Source of the DNA: Azospirillum sp.
GTDB lineage: Bacteria; Pseudomonadota; Alphaproteobacteria; Azospirillales; Azospirillaceae
Assembly (NCBI GenBank): GCA_016124535.1
Contig: WGNK01000061.1
Location: forward strand, 1 to 64,000
DNA: 64,000 bases
Direction: 5' to 3'
Shown: positions 55,001 to 63,731 of the stretch, one piece after another
Layout: each line of letters begins with the position of its first letter
Numbering within the stretch: the first letter of the stretch is position 1
The notes under the pieces: generated by a model
The model's input: only the letters and a program-made list of their open reading frames with translations
Database searches by the model: none
Told to the model about the DNA's origin: nothing
Translations under genes and position numbers: made by a program

Positions 55001-56798
55001 CGCGCCGCGCTTCCTGGCGCCGGATGATCAGGCCGACGTCACCCTGGTGCTGTCGAATCTTGGCACGGCGGGTGCCTTCGAAGGCCGGCTCAGTGTCGCG
55101 GGGTCCCTCACTCTGGCCGACGACGGCGCCTTCCAGATCCGGCGGATCGAGCCGGGCGGTCGGGCGACCGTGGTACGCCGGCTGATTGGCGGCCCCCTCG
55201 GGGCCGGCACCCTGCATCTGGTCCTGTCCGGACCCGACGGCTTCACCCTGGACCGGGAGTGGGCGATCCCCGTGCGCCCGGTCGTGGCGCCGGTGATCCG
55301 CCGGAGCGACGCCACCCTGGCCGCCGGACAGAAACTCGCCTTGGCCGACGAGTTCGGCGCCGGGCTTCGGCCGGACTCGGTCCAGGCGGCGCTCGGCCTC
55401 GGCCCGCTCCCCGAGTTCGGCCTGCCGGGTCTCCTCGCCGCGCTCGACCGCTACCCCTACGCCTGCGGCGAACAATTGGCCAGCCGGGCGCTGTCGCTGG
55501 TCGGCCGTGACGACGGACTTCCCAACCTCGGCCAGGCGACCACCGAACCACCGCGGGCGCGGCTCAATCGATTGATAGCCTGGCTGTTTGCGCTGCAGCG
55601 GGCCGATGGCGCATTCGCCCAATGGTCGCCCCAGGGCGAGGCCGAACTCTGGCTGACCGCCTACGTCCTCGATGTTTTCGGGCGCGCCCGTGCCACCGGG
55701 GCGCTGGTCCCGGAGGGATCGTACCGCCTGGGCCTCGATTGGCTGCGCCGCCTGATCGACAATGCCTGGTTCGAGGACAAGGAATTGCCGGGGCGCGCCT
55801 ATGCCATCTTTGTCCTGGCGCGCGCGAAGGCGATCGATGCCGCCGCGGTCGGCTATTTTCAACAGACCTATGGCGCCCGCCTGCAAACCGATCTCGCCCG
55901 TGCCCACCTCGGTGCAGCACTTGCCCTGGTCGGCGATCCGCGCCACGCCGCCGAGGCGTTCGACAAAATCGGTGGACCACGTCAGCCGGTCGCGGGCCTG
56001 CGGGATTTCGGCTCCGAGCTGCGCGACGCCGCCGGCGCTCTGGCTCTCGCGGCAGAATCCGGGGTGCCGGCCCGGGAAAAACTGGTCGATCTGGCGGATA
56101 AGCTGAACCGAAAATCGGCCGCAAGCCCGGCCGCCAGCACCCAGGAACAGGCCTGGCTGGCGCTGGCCGCCCGCGTTCTGGGCGAGCGCGCCGGCCCGTT
56201 CAAGCTCACCATCGACGGCACCACCACCGACCAGACCAAAACCTATTACCGCCGCCTTGAGTCGGCCGGTGACACCCCCGCCATCGTCAACCCCAATCCG
56301 ACAGCGCTCTACCAGACGCTGACGGTATCAGGCGTCCCTGCCGCGGCCGAAGCGGTCGCCAACGGCTTCACGATTGCACGCAGCGTCTTCGACATGTCGG
56401 GGAAACCGGCTACGCTCGACCATATCCGCCACAATGATCTTCTGGTCGTGATTCTCGACGGCGCCAGCCAGGATGGCCGCGACCACCAGGCCATGGTGGT
56501 AGACCGGCTGCCCGCGGGTTTCGAAGTCGAAAATGTCCGGTTGGCCAACAGTGCCCAGCTCGGCGATCTGTCCTGGCTCGGCGAAATCAGCGCGGTCCGC
56601 CACGTCGAGGCGCGGGATGACCGCTTCGTCGCGGCGCTCGATCTCGACCGCGATCACCAAGGCTTCCGCCTGGTCTACCTGGTCCGCGCGGTTATCCCCG
56701 GCCAGTTCACGGTGCCCGGCCCGACGGTCACCGACATGTACCACGCCGAACTGGCGGCCCACGGCCTCCCGACGCAGCTTACGATCAATCCCGAATAG
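52041..56798 (+). CDS. Alpha-2-macroglobulin family protein with intact thioester
   Basis: Bacterial A2M traps proteases in the periplasm through a cleaved bait region and a reactive thioester. The 1585-residue protein has a signal peptide (MLRLLASAVLATALALPVAAT) with no lipobox Cys, macroglobulin domains, and the thioester motif YACGEQ with Cys at residue 1142, inside the thioester domain. The bait region is probably in the middle (before residue 950) but cannot be pinpointed. Enterobacterial lipoprotein A2M is often encoded with PbpC; here no pbpC is adjacent and anchoring seems absent, so it may be free in the periplasm. Confidence 0.92.
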   Translation: MLRLLASAVLATALALPVAATESPPPAPADTPSRAFDATAVEVVAERDLPQACFTFSERLDKAPQVNYRSFVTLDPPRDVTVFARDKALCVEGLGHGSKVAITLLDGLPGAGGVRLTAARRFDVEVPNRATSLSFRGAGYILSQVGPEGLPLRTINVDSARLQVIRIGDRKLVEKIYFGKLSQTLSTWDIGELVEKNGQPVWKGEMAISGARNTPAVTPFPIDQFLGRLEPGVYLAVAEAGGTKTTGWDAKAAQWFVVSDLALTTFVSEGGLLVFARQLDTARPAKDVQLRLLARNNAELGAATTDADGIARFDSGAIRGTEGSTPQAVFAYGATGDFSILDLASSGVPVAAAHGAGSDANEPLDAFLYTDRGIYRPGEMVYLSALLRTTGAAAAAGRKLSIKVLRPDGFEADRLEATDAGDGGYAVTVALPPAAFPGTWTVTAQLDPQGPVIGKADFLVEDFVPPRLEFSIAADSPSLNGTGGTALSIAARYLYGAAAARLPGELSMTLRAAETPFPEFGGYRFGLAQDKFTPIKAELPGFTTNVTGKARVDLAFDKRPETSHPLEAVVRATIFDVGGRPVRRELVLPVQHQPFAIGVRPGFEDGAVPEGATVAFDVVAVDGAGHRIERPELSYELYEEENEFVWFEADGRWDYKTVVHDHRVTGGKLNVPAIGPAKVEEQVKAGRYRFEVFDSQTGVASSVRFAAGWWVRPITADRPDKVDVTVMLPGYTGGDTAWVYVRPPYRSQMLIVLADRMVRKVQTREVGPEGAFLDFPVDPSWTAGVHVVATAFEPSDPRHGRQPRRALGLGWLAIDSAPRLLQVALTPPQQSRSSQTLMVPLTVTGAEPGAPVHATVTAVDDAVLRLTDSLPADPVGYYLGRRPLGIDVRDVFGRLIEPAAAERAPVSSGGPRGPLRQDRSQAQSRAPVVALFSGVLTLDAEGKALVPLALPVFAGRLRLTAVAWTANRLGRGDAGLVVSDPVVADVAAPRFLAPDDQADVTLVLSNLGTAGAFEGRLSVAGSLTLADDGAFQIRRIEPGGRATVVRRLIGGPLGAGTLHLVLSGPDGFTLDREWAIPVRPVVAPVIRRSDATLAAGQKLALADEFGAGLRPDSVQAALGLGPLPEFGLPGLLAALDRYPYACGEQLASRALSLVGRDDGLPNLGQATTEPPRARLNRLIAWLFALQRADGAFAQWSPQGEAELWLTAYVLDVFGRARATGALVPEGSYRLGLDWLRRLIDNAWFEDKELPGRAYAIFVLARAKAIDAAAVGYFQQTYGARLQTDLARAHLGAALALVGDPRHAAEAFDKIGGPRQPVAGLRDFGSELRDAAGALALAAESGVPAREKLVDLADKLNRKSAASPAASTQEQAWLALAARVLGERAGPFKLTIDGTTTDQTKTYYRRLESAGDTPAIVNPNPTALYQTLTVSGVPAAAEAVANGFTIARSVFDMSGKPATLDHIRHNDLLVVILDGASQDGRDHQAMVVDRLPAGFEVENVRLANSAQLGDLSWLGEISAVRHVEARDDRFVAALDLDRDHQGFRLVYLVRAVIPGQFTVPGPTVTDMYHAELAAHGLPTQLTINPE

Positions 56799-56819
56799 TG
56801 CCGCCCCGAATAGTGCCGC
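56790..56819 (+). repeat. 15-bp duplication spanning the A2M stop codon
   Basis: CCCGAATAGTGCCGC is present in two adjacent copies; the first contains the TAG stop of the A2M gene. A slipped-strand duplication is the likely origin and it does not change the protein. Confidence 0.7.
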
Positions 56820-56909
56820 CGGCCCGAAACCAGCCCCACTGGAGGGAAGGCCAGGATTGCGCAAGAGATGGTTCCTGCCTATCTTTGACCCGTGCCCGAA
56901 GGCCACCAA

Positions 56910-56985
56910 GCCGCAGTAGCTCAGCCGGTAGAGCAGCTGATTTGTAATCAGAAGGTCGGGGGTTCGATTCCCTCCTGCGGCACCA
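56910..56985 (+). tRNA. tRNA-Thr (anticodon UGU)
   Basis: A full cloverleaf is visible. The acceptor arms are GCCGCAG and CTGCGGC, the D stem is GCTC/GAGC, the anticodon loop TTTGTAA carries TGT (reads ACA and related Thr codons), and the T arm is GGTTCGATTCC-like (GGGGGTTCGATTCCCTC). CCA is encoded at the 3' end. The region just downstream is AT-rich with IS debris, as often seen beside integrated elements. Confidence 0.97.
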
Positions 56986-57066
56986 AATAAATCGAGCATT
57001 CAAATTCACCCCCTCAAAAAACTGGTGTCCAAATTGGTGGCCATGAACGCCATGCTAGGCGGACAC

Positions 57067-57116
57067 AAAAAAAGGCCCGCGGCCGTCGACGCGGGGAAGT
57101 GTCGACAGCCGCGGGC
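57067..57116 (-). terminator. Orphan rho-independent terminator
   Basis: On the minus strand GCCCGCGGCTGTCGAC and GTCGACGGCCGCGGGC form a 16-bp stem with one mismatch and a 10-base loop, followed by seven T residues. The nearest minus-strand gene tail is the fragment ending at 57159, whose 5' part is replaced by an ISL3 remnant. Confidence 0.85.
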
Positions 57117-57158
57117 AGGTCAGACCGAACTGCTGGGTGGGACGGGAAGGGAAAGCGC

Positions 57159-57269
57159 TTAGTTGGAAGCGGCCGTGCCGGACACGGCCGAGCCGGCGGC
57201 CGCGGGAGTTGCGGTGACAGGCGTTTGAGCGGCCGGGACCGGGCAGGCGATGGCGAGGAAGCTGCGTTC
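57159..57269 (-). pseudogene. Orphan 3' tail of a lost gene
   Basis: One minus-strand frame reads SFLAIACPVPAAQTPVTATP and ends AVSGTAASN followed by TAA at 57159, 43 bases before a strong intrinsic terminator. The composition is that of a secreted or low-complexity C terminus. No start codon or upstream family sequence exists because the ISL3 remnant is joined directly to it. I cannot name the original gene. Confidence 0.35.
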
Positions 57270-57561
57270 CGCCGTGGGCTTGCCGGTCGTTGACGAAGGC
57301 TTCGACGGTGGCCGCATCCTTGCCCGGCGTGACGAACAGGACCCGCCGCAGGATCAGGTCAACGAACAGTGTCACGCAGTCATGGCCGCGCATGGCCTGG
57401 GTTTCGTCAAGTCCGAGCTTGGCGACGCCGGAGTAATCCGCCCGTGCTCGCCCAGCATCGACATAATGATGGATCACCCGCCACCGCCGCGCGTCGTGCT
57501 CGCCGACGATCCGGGCCGCCGGCTGGACCGGCATCGCGATGGCGCGACGGCGCGCCTTCAC
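57270..57561 (-). pseudogene. ISL3-family transposase remnant
   Basis: The minus-strand translation MPVQPAARIVGEHDARRWRV, HHYVDAGRARADYSGVAKLG, LDETQAMRGHDCVTLFVDLI and RRVLFVTPGKDAATVEAF is recognisable as the middle of an ISL3-type (DDE) transposase: the first Asp lies in LDET. The N-terminal zinc-finger part is not found in the 120 bases upstream and the homology stops at about 57270, so at least the C-terminal two thirds, with the other catalytic residues, is missing. An open frame continues to 57055 only by chance. Confidence 0.75.
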
Positions 57562-57683
57562 CGAACTTCAGTATCGCGGCACCGGCAACGAAGTCCTGGC
57601 GCGGCTCCGGCTTCCGCCGCCTGCCCGCGGAACCGTGAGGCCCGGATCGCGGTGGGGCGCAGATCGACCTGGCCCAGGTGCGG

Positions 57684-59084
57684 TCAATCGCCCGGTCGGC
57701 GCGGGGCGTCGTTGCCGTGGACGCCCAGCGACTTCAGCTTGCGGTGGAGCGCAGAGCGCTCCATGCCAACGAACGACGCGGTGCGCGAGATGTTGCCGCC
57801 GAAACGGGTGACCTGGGCCAGCAGATATTCGCGCTCGAACACTTCGCGGGCCTCGCGCAGGGGCAGGCCCATGATCTCGCCGCCCTTGTCCCATTTCAGC
57901 ACGGTCGGCGTGATCGCGCCGATCTCGGGCGGCAACAGATCGGCGCGGATCGCCTCGCGCGGGTCCGTCGTCACCATGATCAACAGCCAGTCGATCGCGT
58001 TGCGCAGCTGGCGGACATTGCCCGGCCAGTCGTAGGCCTGCAGCGCGGCCATCGCGTCCTCGCCGAATTCGCGCGGCGCCAAGCCGGTCGCCTCGGCCGA
58101 GCGGGTCATGAAATGGCGGGCGAGCAGCGGGATATCTTCGCGCCGTTCGGCCAGCGACGGCACCCGGATCGGCACCACACTCAGGCGGTAATACAGATCC
58201 TGACGAAAGCGGCCGCCTTCGATCTCGGTGCCGAGGTCGCGGTTGGTCGAGGCGATCACCCGGACATCGACTTCGACCCGGTTGGCACCCCCCAGGCGCA
58301 GAAAGGTATTCTCCTGCAGCACCCGGACGATCTTGCCCTGAGTCTCCAGCGGCATGTCGGCGACTTCGTCCAGCAGCAGGGTGCCGCCATGGGCCTGTTC
58401 CAGCAGACCGATCTTGCGACTGCCGCCATCGCCGGGATGTTCGCTGCCGAACAGTTCGACCTCGAGCCGGTCCGGGCGCAAGGTGGCGCAATTCAAGGTG
58501 ACGAACGGCCCGTCGGCGCGGCGCGAGCGGCGGTGGAGCAGGCGGGCGACCACCTCCTTGCCGGTGCCGGGCAGGCCGCTGATCATCACCCGGCTGCCGG
58601 TCGGTGCTACCCGGTCGATCGCCTGGCGGGCCTGATTGATCAGGGTCGAGCGCCCGACCAGTTCGACTTCGCCGCCGGCGCGCAGGCGCAATTCGGCGTT
58701 TTCCCGGCGCAGCCGGGCCGCCTCGATCGCGCGCTCGACCATCAGCAGCAGGCGGTCGGACTTGAACGGCTTCTCGATGAAATCATAGGCGCCATGCTTG
58801 ATCGCCTGGACCGCCATCTCGATGGTGCCGTGGCCGCTGATCATCACCACCGGCATGTCGGGGTTGTCGCGCCGCAGTTCCGGCAGCAGCTCCAGGCCGT
58901 CGAGCCGGCTGCCCTGGAGCCAGATGTCGAGGATGACCAGGCTGGGCCGTCGTGCGCGGCACTGCGCCAGAGCCTGATCGGCATTGGCCGCCTCGCGGGT
59001 CTTCATACCCTCGTCGCTGAGGATACCCGCGATCAGCATACGGATGTCGGCTTCGTCGTCGACGATCAGGATGTCATGCGCCAT
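57684..59084 (-). CDS. ntrX: NtrX response regulator
   Basis: NtrX is the response regulator of NtrYX, linked to nitrogen, redox and envelope control in alphaproteobacteria. The 466-residue protein has a receiver domain (ILIVDDEADIRML; phospho-Asp in LVILDIWLQG), an AAA+ domain (GLPGTGKEVVARL; GGTLLLDEVADMP) and a Fis-type helix-turn-helix at the C terminus (GGNISRTASFVGMERSALHR). The sigma-54-contact loop GAFTGA is absent; ELFGSEHPGDGGSRKIGLLE stands in its place, as in other alphaproteobacterial NtrX. It overlaps ntrY by 11 bases. No ntrBC, hfq or trkA is adjacent, unlike many relatives. Confidence 0.95.
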   Translation of the reverse strand: MAHDILIVDDEADIRMLIAGILSDEGMKTREAANADQALAQCRARRPSLVILDIWLQGSRLDGLELLPELRRDNPDMPVVMISGHGTIEMAVQAIKHGAYDFIEKPFKSDRLLLMVERAIEAARLRRENAELRLRAGGEVELVGRSTLINQARQAIDRVAPTGSRVMISGLPGTGKEVVARLLHRRSRRADGPFVTLNCATLRPDRLEVELFGSEHPGDGGSRKIGLLEQAHGGTLLLDEVADMPLETQGKIVRVLQENTFLRLGGANRVEVDVRVIASTNRDLGTEIEGGRFRQDLYYRLSVVPIRVPSLAERREDIPLLARHFMTRSAEATGLAPREFGEDAMAALQAYDWPGNVRQLRNAIDWLLIMVTTDPREAIRADLLPPEIGAITPTVLKWDKGGEIMGLPLREAREVFEREYLLAQVTRFGGNISRTASFVGMERSALHRKLKSLGVHGNDAPRRPGD

Positions 59085-61368
59085 AGGCCATCTGCTTCCG
59101 CTGCGACCCGTCCGCCGGCGCGGTCGCCGGGCTCGGGCCTAAGTCCTGGGTACGGGGAATGAACAGGCTGACCAGGGCACCGCCGCCCGGATGGTCATCC
59201 AGGGTCAGGAGCCCGCCATGGTCTTCCATAATCTTGCGCACGATCGCCAGCCCCAGGCCGGTGCCCTTCGCCCGCGTCGTGACATAGGGCTCGGTCAGAC
59301 GGTGCCGCTCCTCGCCGGACGGCAGGCCCTTGCCGTTGTCCTCGACGGTGATCGTGACACCGTCCTCGTTGGGCGCCACCCGGATCGCGATGCGGCCGGC
59401 CGGCAGGCTCGCCCCCTCCGGCGCCTCGCGACCGTCGATCGCATCGACCGCGTTCTGCAGCAGATTGGTCAGGGCCTGGGAAATCTGGCGGCCGTCGCAC
59501 GGCACGGTCAGGCGCTCCGAGGGCAACAGGCACTCGAACTGGATCGCGGCGTGGGCGGAGGCCTGAAGGAACACCGCCTGACGGCACAGGTCGTTGAGGT
59601 TCTGCGGCGACATCACCGGCGTCGGCATGCGCGCGAAGGCCGAGAATTCGTCGACCATGCGGCCGATATCGACCACCTGGCGGACGATGGTGTCGGTGCA
59701 GATCTTGAAGGTGTCGGGATCGCTGGTGATCTCCTTCAGGTATTTGCGGCGCAGTCGTTCCGCCGAGAGCTGGATCGGGGTCAGCGGATTCTTGATTTCG
59801 TGGGCGATCCGGCGGGCGACATCGGCCCAAGCCGCCTTGCGCTGGGCCGACAGCAATTCGGTGACATCGTCGCAGGTGACGACGAAACCGCGCACCTCGA
59901 CCCCGGTCATTTCGGCGACGATCCGCACCAGCAGGGTGCGCAAGGGGGTGCCCTTGCGTTTGACCTGGACTTGCGCCTCGACCATGCGGCCGGGGCGGCG
60001 CAGGATCGATTCCATCAATTCACCGAGTTCGGGAACCACCTCGGTCAGCGATCGACCAACCATCGAGTCGAGGTCCGCGACCCCGAACAGATGGGCGGCC
60101 GGTTGGTTGGGCAAGTTGATCACGCCGGCATGATCGAGGCCGATCACGCCCGCCGACACCCCGGCCAGGACCGCCTCGGTGAAGCGCCGCCGCAGATCCA
60201 ACTGATGGTTGGCCTCGATCAGGTCGGTGCGCTGGCCCTCGATCTGGCTGGTCATGCGGTTGAAGGCGCGACTCAAGGTGCCGATCTCGTCCTCCGGTAC
60301 CGCCTCGGCGACGCGGGTCGACAGATCGCCGGCGCGCACCCGTTCCGCCGCCCCGATCAAGGCGCTGATCGGGGTGACCAGATCGGTCGCGAAATTCAGG
60401 CCCGACCACACCGCCGCCAGCAGCAGCAGCAGGGCGACCACGATGAAGATCAGGGTAACCGTGATCTTCAGGCTCGATCGGCTGCCTTCCAGCTCGGCGT
60501 ATTGCTTGACCGCCTCCTGCGCCGTCGCCATATGGGCCAGCACCCGCGACTCGACGAAGCGGCCGACATAGAGATAGGCATCGACAAAACGGTCGAGGCG
60601 GACCAGGGCGCGGACCCGATCGTCGGATTCGTTGACCATCAGCGCGACCTCGCCGGAGCGCGCCTGCTCCAGGATCGACGCCGGCAACGGCTCCATCCCC
60701 AGGCTGAAACTGAAATCGGCGCGGGCCAGAATCTGGCCGGTGGTGCCATCGAACACCATCGCTTCCGACAGCGAACGCAAAGCCGCCTGCGTCGCGACGA
60801 CGCGGTTGAAGCGGGCTTGGTCGAAGATCAGGCGCGGCGCTTCCTGATTGAGGTCGTTGGCCATCGCCAGCGCGTCGGCCCGGATGTTCTGCTGGTGCTC
60901 GTGGAGATAGGCTTGGGCCACCGCCAGCGACTCGTTGACCGCGGTGCGTACGCGATCGCTGAACCAGGCCTCGATGCCGACATAGAAGAAGATCGCGGAA
61001 AACGCCGCGACGATGATCGCCGGTGCCACCGCGAGCAGGCTGAACACCGCAACCAGCCGGACGTGCAGCCGTGACCCCGCCAAGCCGCGCCGCCGTTCCG
61101 CCCAGATGCCGACGACGCGGCGGGCGATCAGGGCGCCCAGCAGCAGCAGCAAGATAAGGTCGAGTGTCAGCAACAAGGTGACGGTTGCCGGCCGGGTCGC
61201 GCCGAAGGATTCGGTCAGCGCCCCATAGGTGGCAAGACCCGCCGCGATCGATGCCACGATCAGCGCCAGCGCCAGACGGCTGGCGAATCGACCGCCGTTT
61301 GCCCTGGCGAGCACTTGCCGCCACAGGCCGGGTAACGGCGATTCGGCAACCGTGTTCACGGCAGCCAT
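59074..61368 (-). CDS. ntrY: NtrY sensor histidine kinase
   Basis: The 764-residue kinase has membrane helices at about 30-100, a periplasmic part, a third helix near residue 310 and a HAMP domain, then a PAS domain (VLAGVSAGVIGLDHAGVINL), HisKA (VARRIAHEIKNPLTPIQLSA with the phosphorylated His in RIAHEIKNP) and HATPase_c (LTNLLQNAVDAIDG; DNGKGLP; GTGLGLAIVRKIMEDHGG). This is the standard NtrY plan. The upstream 240 bases to the cyclase contain an AT-rich stretch near 61455-61470 that may hold its promoter. It is encoded in one operon with ntrX. Confidence 0.95.
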   Translation of the reverse strand: MAAVNTVAESPLPGLWRQVLARANGGRFASRLALALIVASIAAGLATYGALTESFGATRPATVTLLLTLDLILLLLLGALIARRVVGIWAERRRGLAGSRLHVRLVAVFSLLAVAPAIIVAAFSAIFFYVGIEAWFSDRVRTAVNESLAVAQAYLHEHQQNIRADALAMANDLNQEAPRLIFDQARFNRVVATQAALRSLSEAMVFDGTTGQILARADFSFSLGMEPLPASILEQARSGEVALMVNESDDRVRALVRLDRFVDAYLYVGRFVESRVLAHMATAQEAVKQYAELEGSRSSLKITVTLIFIVVALLLLLAAVWSGLNFATDLVTPISALIGAAERVRAGDLSTRVAEAVPEDEIGTLSRAFNRMTSQIEGQRTDLIEANHQLDLRRRFTEAVLAGVSAGVIGLDHAGVINLPNQPAAHLFGVADLDSMVGRSLTEVVPELGELMESILRRPGRMVEAQVQVKRKGTPLRTLLVRIVAEMTGVEVRGFVVTCDDVTELLSAQRKAAWADVARRIAHEIKNPLTPIQLSAERLRRKYLKEITSDPDTFKICTDTIVRQVVDIGRMVDEFSAFARMPTPVMSPQNLNDLCRQAVFLQASAHAAIQFECLLPSERLTVPCDGRQISQALTNLLQNAVDAIDGREAPEGASLPAGRIAIRVAPNEDGVTITVEDNGKGLPSGEERHRLTEPYVTTRAKGTGLGLAIVRKIMEDHGGLLTLDDHPGGGALVSLFIPRTQDLGPSPATAPADGSQRKQMAYGA

Positions 61369-61607
61369 CCTGGCTTCCGGGCGCCCGGTGTTGCCCCGGC
61401 GGCCACGCCTTGATGCTTGCCTGCAACGGTGCCGTGCTTGCTCATAACACTCTGATTTTTTATGGCTATCGCAATGTTATCCCCGCGCGGCGAGGCGATC
61501 TCTCCGTGCCTGTTGCCAGGAAGATACAGCCGACTGTGGCGTTGCGGAAGCCAAAAATACGGCACTGCGGTGGGTTGCGTCAGCTTCGCGCGGGCCGGGG
61601 GGGGTGG

Positions 61608-63731
61608 TCACTTCTGGTCGAGCACCACCAGGCCGTTCCAGTCGACCGGCGGCGGTGCCGCACGCCAGCGCCGGACGCGCTCGATCTGCAGCGCCGAGGG
61701 CGGATCATCGCCGCCGCGCAGCGCTATGACCTCGGCGAACAGCGCCTCGGCACCGTCCCAGTCACGCGCGGCCAGGGCATCGCCGGCCTGATCGAAGCGG
61801 GCGACCCACCGCCGGGCGTCGTCATCGGCGTCTTCGGCCAGCGCCACCAGTTCGAACACCGCCACGCCCTGGGCCTTGCCGTAGACCGCAACGCGGTCGA
61901 GGCGGCGTGCAACCACGGCGTCGCCGAGTTCGGCGCGGGTCTCCTCGCCGATCAGGATCGCGGTGCCATAGAGCTTGTTGAGCGACTCCAGGCGACTCGC
62001 GACATTCACCGGGTCTCCGATCGCGGTGTAGTTGAGCCGCTCGCGGCTGCCGACATTGCCGACCAGGACCCGCCCGGTATTGATGCCGATCCGGGCGCGG
62101 AGCGGCGGGCCGCCGAGGTGATCGCGCTCGCGGCGGATTTCGGCCAGCCGCCGCTGACAAGCCAGGGCGGCGCGGCAGCCGAGCAGGGCATGCTGACCTG
62201 TGGCGACCGGGGCACCCCAGAACGCCATGATGGCGTCACCGATATATTTATCGATGGTGCCTTCGCCACAGCGGATCACGGTCGACATCTCGCTCAGATA
62301 AAGGCCGAGGAACGGGATCAGGTCCTCGCCCAGCGCCTCGGAAATACTGGTGAAATTGGCCAGGTCCATGAACAGGATGGTCAACCGGCGCTGGTCGCCG
62401 CCCAGCCGTGCCTCGATGCCCTGGGCGAACAGCTGGCGTACCACCTCGGTCGGCACGTATTTGCCGAAGGAGGTCAGGCTGGCGCTCATCTGGCTGATCG
62501 TCTGGCTGAGCGTGCCGATCTCCGCCAGCCACGACGGGGTTGGCCGGATTTCCCGGAAGTCGAAGGCGCCGAGCTGGCGGGCGTCGGCGGTGACCCGAAG
62601 CAGCGGCTGCGCCAGCATGCGATGGGCCAGCCACACCGCGACCACCACGGTGAGGGCGAGAAAGCCGGCGACCGCATAGGTCAGGAAGCGGGTATTGGCC
62701 TCGATTCGGCCGAGAATGTCGTGCTGAGGCACGACCAGGGCGACGATCAGGCCCATCTCGGCGAGCGGCGCCAGGGTCACGAAAAAAGTCTCGCCCCGTT
62801 CAGGGTCGGCGTAGGACAGCTGGCGTGGCGCGGCGAGGTCGCGCAGGGCAACGCCATTTGCCCCGAGCGCTCTCACCGCGACCCGGACCAGCGGTGCTTC
62901 GGCGTCGGCCAGCCGGCCGATCCGTCGCCGGCCGTTCGGACCCGCCAGCGCAGCACCGGTGCCCCGCTTGGCCGCGACCAGCTCCTCATAGATATTGGTC
63001 AGGAAGACGGTGCCGTGGGGGCTGACCTCGATCCCGTCGAGGAAGGCCGAGATGCGCTCCAGTTCCAGCGACACCGCCAGGACTCCGGTCTGCCCGTCGG
63101 TCACCGTTACCGTGCCGGCGGCGGTGACGCCGAGGCGGCCGGAGCCGGCCATCGGGTAGATGTTGCTCCAGGTCGGCGTGGCGTCGGCCAACTGGTACCA
63201 GTATTGCCGGGTCGGAAACTGGTCGTCTTCGACCACCCGGCTTGCCGTGACCCTCAGCTCGCCCCCTTGATCGATCGCGAAGCGATCGGTGCGGCGGCGG
63301 ACCTGGGCCGCCTCGGTCGCCGCGGTGACCGTCTCGATCTCGAGCGCTTGATCGTCCATCCGGCGAGTGGCAAAGGCGCGGTCGTCGGGCCAGATGAATT
63401 CGATCCCCGACAACGCGGTCTGGCCGTTCAGAAACGACAGGAAGAAAGTTCGTCGCCGCGCCTCGTCGGCCAGATCCACGACACCGGCGGCGAGGTTGGC
63501 CGCGATGGCCCGCTGGGTGACCACCGCGCCGCGCAACAGGTCGCCGACGCGTTCGCCGAGCCCGGCAATGATCTCGCCGTTCAACCGGCTGGTCAGTTCG
63601 GCGACATTGTCATGGGCGGTGATCGACCACGGGATATGGATCAAGGCGGCGGTGAGCAGAGCCGACGCGACCACGCCGATGGCGAGTCCGGTGCGGATCG
63701 AGACCTGCAGGCGGTCGGACATCGCCATCAT
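61608..63731 (-). CDS. Membrane-bound class III adenylate/guanylate cyclase
   Basis: The 707-residue protein has an N-terminal helix, a periplasmic sensor of about 300 residues (dCache-like, with the segment FATRRMDDQALEIETV), a second helix (FLTYAVAGFLALTVVVAVWL), a HAMP-like linker and a class III cyclase domain. Catalytic text is FMDLANFTSISE (metal Asp), GEGTIDKYIGDAIMAFWGAP (substrate Lys and second Asp) and YTAIGDPVNVASRLE (Asp and transition-state Asn/Arg). The substrate residues favour ATP. A short TPR-like tail follows (RWVARFDQAGDALAARDWDGAE). It is separated from ntrY by 239 bases; the 270 bases upstream to the window edge contain no recognised gene. Confidence 0.88.
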   Translation of the reverse strand: MMAMSDRLQVSIRTGLAIGVVASALLTAALIHIPWSITAHDNVAELTSRLNGEIIAGLGERVGDLLRGAVVTQRAIAANLAAGVVDLADEARRRTFFLSFLNGQTALSGIEFIWPDDRAFATRRMDDQALEIETVTAATEAAQVRRRTDRFAIDQGGELRVTASRVVEDDQFPTRQYWYQLADATPTWSNIYPMAGSGRLGVTAAGTVTVTDGQTGVLAVSLELERISAFLDGIEVSPHGTVFLTNIYEELVAAKRGTGAALAGPNGRRRIGRLADAEAPLVRVAVRALGANGVALRDLAAPRQLSYADPERGETFFVTLAPLAEMGLIVALVVPQHDILGRIEANTRFLTYAVAGFLALTVVVAVWLAHRMLAQPLLRVTADARQLGAFDFREIRPTPSWLAEIGTLSQTISQMSASLTSFGKYVPTEVVRQLFAQGIEARLGGDQRRLTILFMDLANFTSISEALGEDLIPFLGLYLSEMSTVIRCGEGTIDKYIGDAIMAFWGAPVATGQHALLGCRAALACQRRLAEIRRERDHLGGPPLRARIGINTGRVLVGNVGSRERLNYTAIGDPVNVASRLESLNKLYGTAILIGEETRAELGDAVVARRLDRVAVYGKAQGVAVFELVALAEDADDDARRWVARFDQAGDALAARDWDGAEALFAEVIALRGGDDPPSALQIERVRRWRAAPPPVDWNGLVVLDQK

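Noticed and set aside
56785..57009. Open frame on the minus strand with RRRESNPRPSDYKSAALPAELL
   Set aside because: This is the well-known artefact of translating the complement of a tRNA gene; tRNA-Thr lies on the plus strand at the same place.
57684..59084. NtrX as the activator of the sigma-54-like amt promoter
   Set aside because: The GAFTGA loop needed to contact sigma-54 is missing, so an NtrC-type activator encoded elsewhere is more likely.
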